Of a DNA stretch of 64,000 bases, positions 62,836-64,000 are shown one piece after another. The notes beneath the pieces are model-generated. The model ran no database searches, had not been told where the DNA came from, and saw only the letters and a program-made list of their open reading frames with translations. Origin of the DNA: Ferrimonas balearica (GTDB taxonomy: Bacteria > Pseudomonadota > Gammaproteobacteria > Enterobacterales > Shewanellaceae). Positions within the stretch are counted from its first letter, which is position 1. Every line of letters begins with the position of its first letter. The translations under genes and the position numbers were made by a program. The stretch spans positions 62,001 to 126,000 of the forward strand of contig NZ_JAHVHW010000012.1 in assembly GCF_019802055.1 (NCBI RefSeq), given 5' to 3'.

Positions 62836-63714
62836 TCAGGCGTCGTCGGTGCCCAGCAGGTGGGGGGAGAGGCCGTGATGATGCACATCCCGTTGTGGGA
62901 AGGGGATGGTGATGTTGTTGTGGTCGAAGGCGATTTTCACCTTCTCCATCATGTCGAAATGCACCGGCCAGTAATCTTCCGACTTCACCCAGGGGCGGGC
63001 CAGCAGATTGATGGAGCTGTCCGCGTGGGCACCTACGTAGATCTCAGGGGCCGGATCCTTGAGGATGCGCGGATCCTCCGCCATCAGTTTGGCCAGCACC
63101 TCTTTGGCGATGCTGATGTCATCGTCATAGCTGATGCCAAAGGTCAGATCGATACGACGGGTCGGCTCGCTGAACAGGTTTTTGATGCAGCCGTTGGACA
63201 GCAGGGCGTTGGGGATCACCACCTTCTGATTGTCCATGGTCAGCAGGATGGTGTTGAAGATCTGGATCTCATGCACCCGGCCGAGGAAGCCCTGGGCTTC
63301 AATCACGTCGCCAAACTTAAACGGCTTGAACAGCAGGATCAGCACGCCACCGGCGAAGTTGGCAAGACTGCCCTGCAGCGCCAGACCAATGGCCAGACCG
63401 GCGGCACCCAGCATCGCCACCAGAGAGGCGGTCTCAACGCCGATCATGGAGGCGAAGATCACCAGCAGGATAAATTTCAGGCCGACGCTGATGATGCTCA
63501 GCAGGAAGCGCTGCAGGGTGATGTCCACCTTGGCGCGGTCCATCGATTTGTCGACAACCTTCACCAGGCCGCTGATAAACCACAGACCACCCAGCAGCAC
63601 CACAATGGCCAGCAGCAGCTTGGGTCCGTAGGCGATGGCGAGATCCAGACCCTTCTCGGTCAGAGTACTCACCAGTTTCAAACTCTCTTGTACGTTCTGT
63701 TCCATCTCTTCCAT
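62836..63714 (-). CDS. Small-conductance mechanosensitive channel (MscS family)
   Basis: MscS opens under membrane tension to release solutes. Three N-terminal helices are seen, the last with the pore pattern AMLGAAGLAIGLALQGSLANFAGGVLIL (Gly/Ala ridges and the LQ/SL turn). The beta domain follows (VIPNALLSNGCIKN, later VGAHADSSINLLARPWV). GAGG is 7 nt before the Met at 63714, giving 292 aa; eight further codons upstream are less likely. Confidence 0.94.
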   Translation of the reverse strand: MEEMEQNVQESLKLVSTLTEKGLDLAIAYGPKLLLAIVVLLGGLWFISGLVKVVDKSMDRAKVDITLQRFLLSIISVGLKFILLVIFASMIGVETASLVAMLGAAGLAIGLALQGSLANFAGGVLILLFKPFKFGDVIEAQGFLGRVHEIQIFNTILLTMDNQKVVIPNALLSNGCIKNLFSEPTRRIDLTFGISYDDDISIAKEVLAKLMAEDPRILKDPAPEIYVGAHADSSINLLARPWVKSEDYWPVHFDMMEKVKIAFDHNNITIPFPQRDVHHHGLSPHLLGTDDA

Positions 63715-63852
63715 GGAAACATCCTCAAAAAGCACCAAACCGGAAGTGGTTACAGTTCAGTCTGGTAAGAGACTGAAAGGCGGGCAAGTTTAAACCCGCC
63801 AGCGGTTGTGAACCGTGATCGGCATAGCGTTGAACAAGGAGAGTGTGAGGCT

Positions 63853-63874
63853 TAAAGCGGGGAGAGCCCCGCTT
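63853..63874 (-). terminator. Hairpin after the gene at the window end
   Basis: On the minus strand AAGCGGGGCT and AGAGCCCCGCTT-type arms form a stem with a few T after it, just past the stop at 63880. Confidence 0.55.
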
Positions 63875-63879
63875 GAGGG

Positions 63880-64000
63880 TCAGGGCACCGCCAGTGAGGG
63901 ATGCGAGGAGAGCTGATCCTCCATGGTGTGGTAATCGAGGAGGTCGATCTGCTCCTCAATGCGGCGGTTTTCCATATCCAGTTTCAGGGTGGTGACGCCC
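63880..64000 (-). CDS. Partial CDS, C-terminal end only
   Basis: The minus-strand frame runs in from the right edge and stops at 63880. The 39 residues seen begin GVTTLKLDMENRRIEEQIDL and end HPSLAVP. A helical acidic tail, not recognised. The 5' part is outside the window. Confidence 0.6.
   Translation of the reverse strand, partial: GVTTLKLDMENRRIEEQIDLLDYHTMEDQLSSHPSLAVP

Overview
The window reads as a chromosome segment of a moderately GC-rich gammaproteobacterium close to the Shewanella/Ferrimonas branch of the Alteromonadales. The reasons are the gene orders zapA-6S RNA-fau, ygfB-pepP-ubiH-ubiI-gcvTHP, sprT-endA-rsmE-gshB and mpl-ubiX-hpt, the MetJ-type operators, and a cluster of multiheme c-type cytochromes with Shewanella-like small tetraheme and OmcA/MtrC-like members. 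The genus is an inference, since no rRNA is present. Almost all of the window is compact core chromosome. I saw no transposase, integrase, CRISPR array or prophage block.

Layout. 1-500: two identical tRNA-Pro(CGG) genes. 0.5-4 kb: cobA, a converging pair of conserved unknowns and an MFS transporter. 4-9.5 kb: a TPR/transglutaminase-like lipoprotein, Mn-type pyrophosphatase, fbp and small membrane or lipoprotein genes. 9.6-13.7 kb: an NhaC-type transporter behind a MetJ operator (probable methionine importer), then mpl-ubiX-hpt. 13.8-14.1 kb: two short paralogous ORFs (41 and 44 aa). 14.4-18.8 kb: asd, a TetR regulator, a SieB-like membrane protein and a DUF342/FapA protein. 18.8-19.1 kb: three tRNA-Leu(CAG) genes. 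19.2-27.8 kb: rsmC, a GGDEF-EAL protein, gshB, rsmE, endA, sprT and a secreted pyroglutamyl-peptidase-like protein whose nucleophile is changed. 27.9-38 kb: an MFS transporter, metK (MetJ boxes), speE-speA, a periplasmic-type ATP DNA ligase and tkt. 38-42.7 kb: a diguanylate cyclase, a LysR regulator facing a 32-codon ORF, menI and a LysE-type exporter. 42.7-53.2 kb: fau, 6S RNA, zapA, ygfB, pepP, ubiH, ubiI, gcvT, gcvH and gcvP. 53.2-61 kb: the most distinctive region, with a LysR regulator, an FNR-like site, nrfBCD, a small tetraheme cytochrome and a nine-heme outer-surface-type lipoprotein cytochrome. It is flanked by two paralogous small membrane proteins. 61-64 kb: a catalase with an upstream ORF, an MscS channel and a gene cut by the window edge.

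How the genes fit together. metT-like, metK, speE and speA form a methionine-SAM-polyamine theme, and the first two carry MetJ operators. ubiX, ubiH and ubiI (ubiquinone) and menI (menaquinone) supply quinones. The nrfBCD set would take electrons from menaquinol to periplasmic haems. No nitrite reductase gene (nrfA) is beside it. A small tetraheme shuttle and an OmcA/MtrC-type lipoprotein follow instead, which suggests a quinol-to-cell-surface electron route built on NrfBCD rather than CymA/MtrAB. That is the best candidate here for an undescribed system; the gene content is seen, the wiring is inferred.
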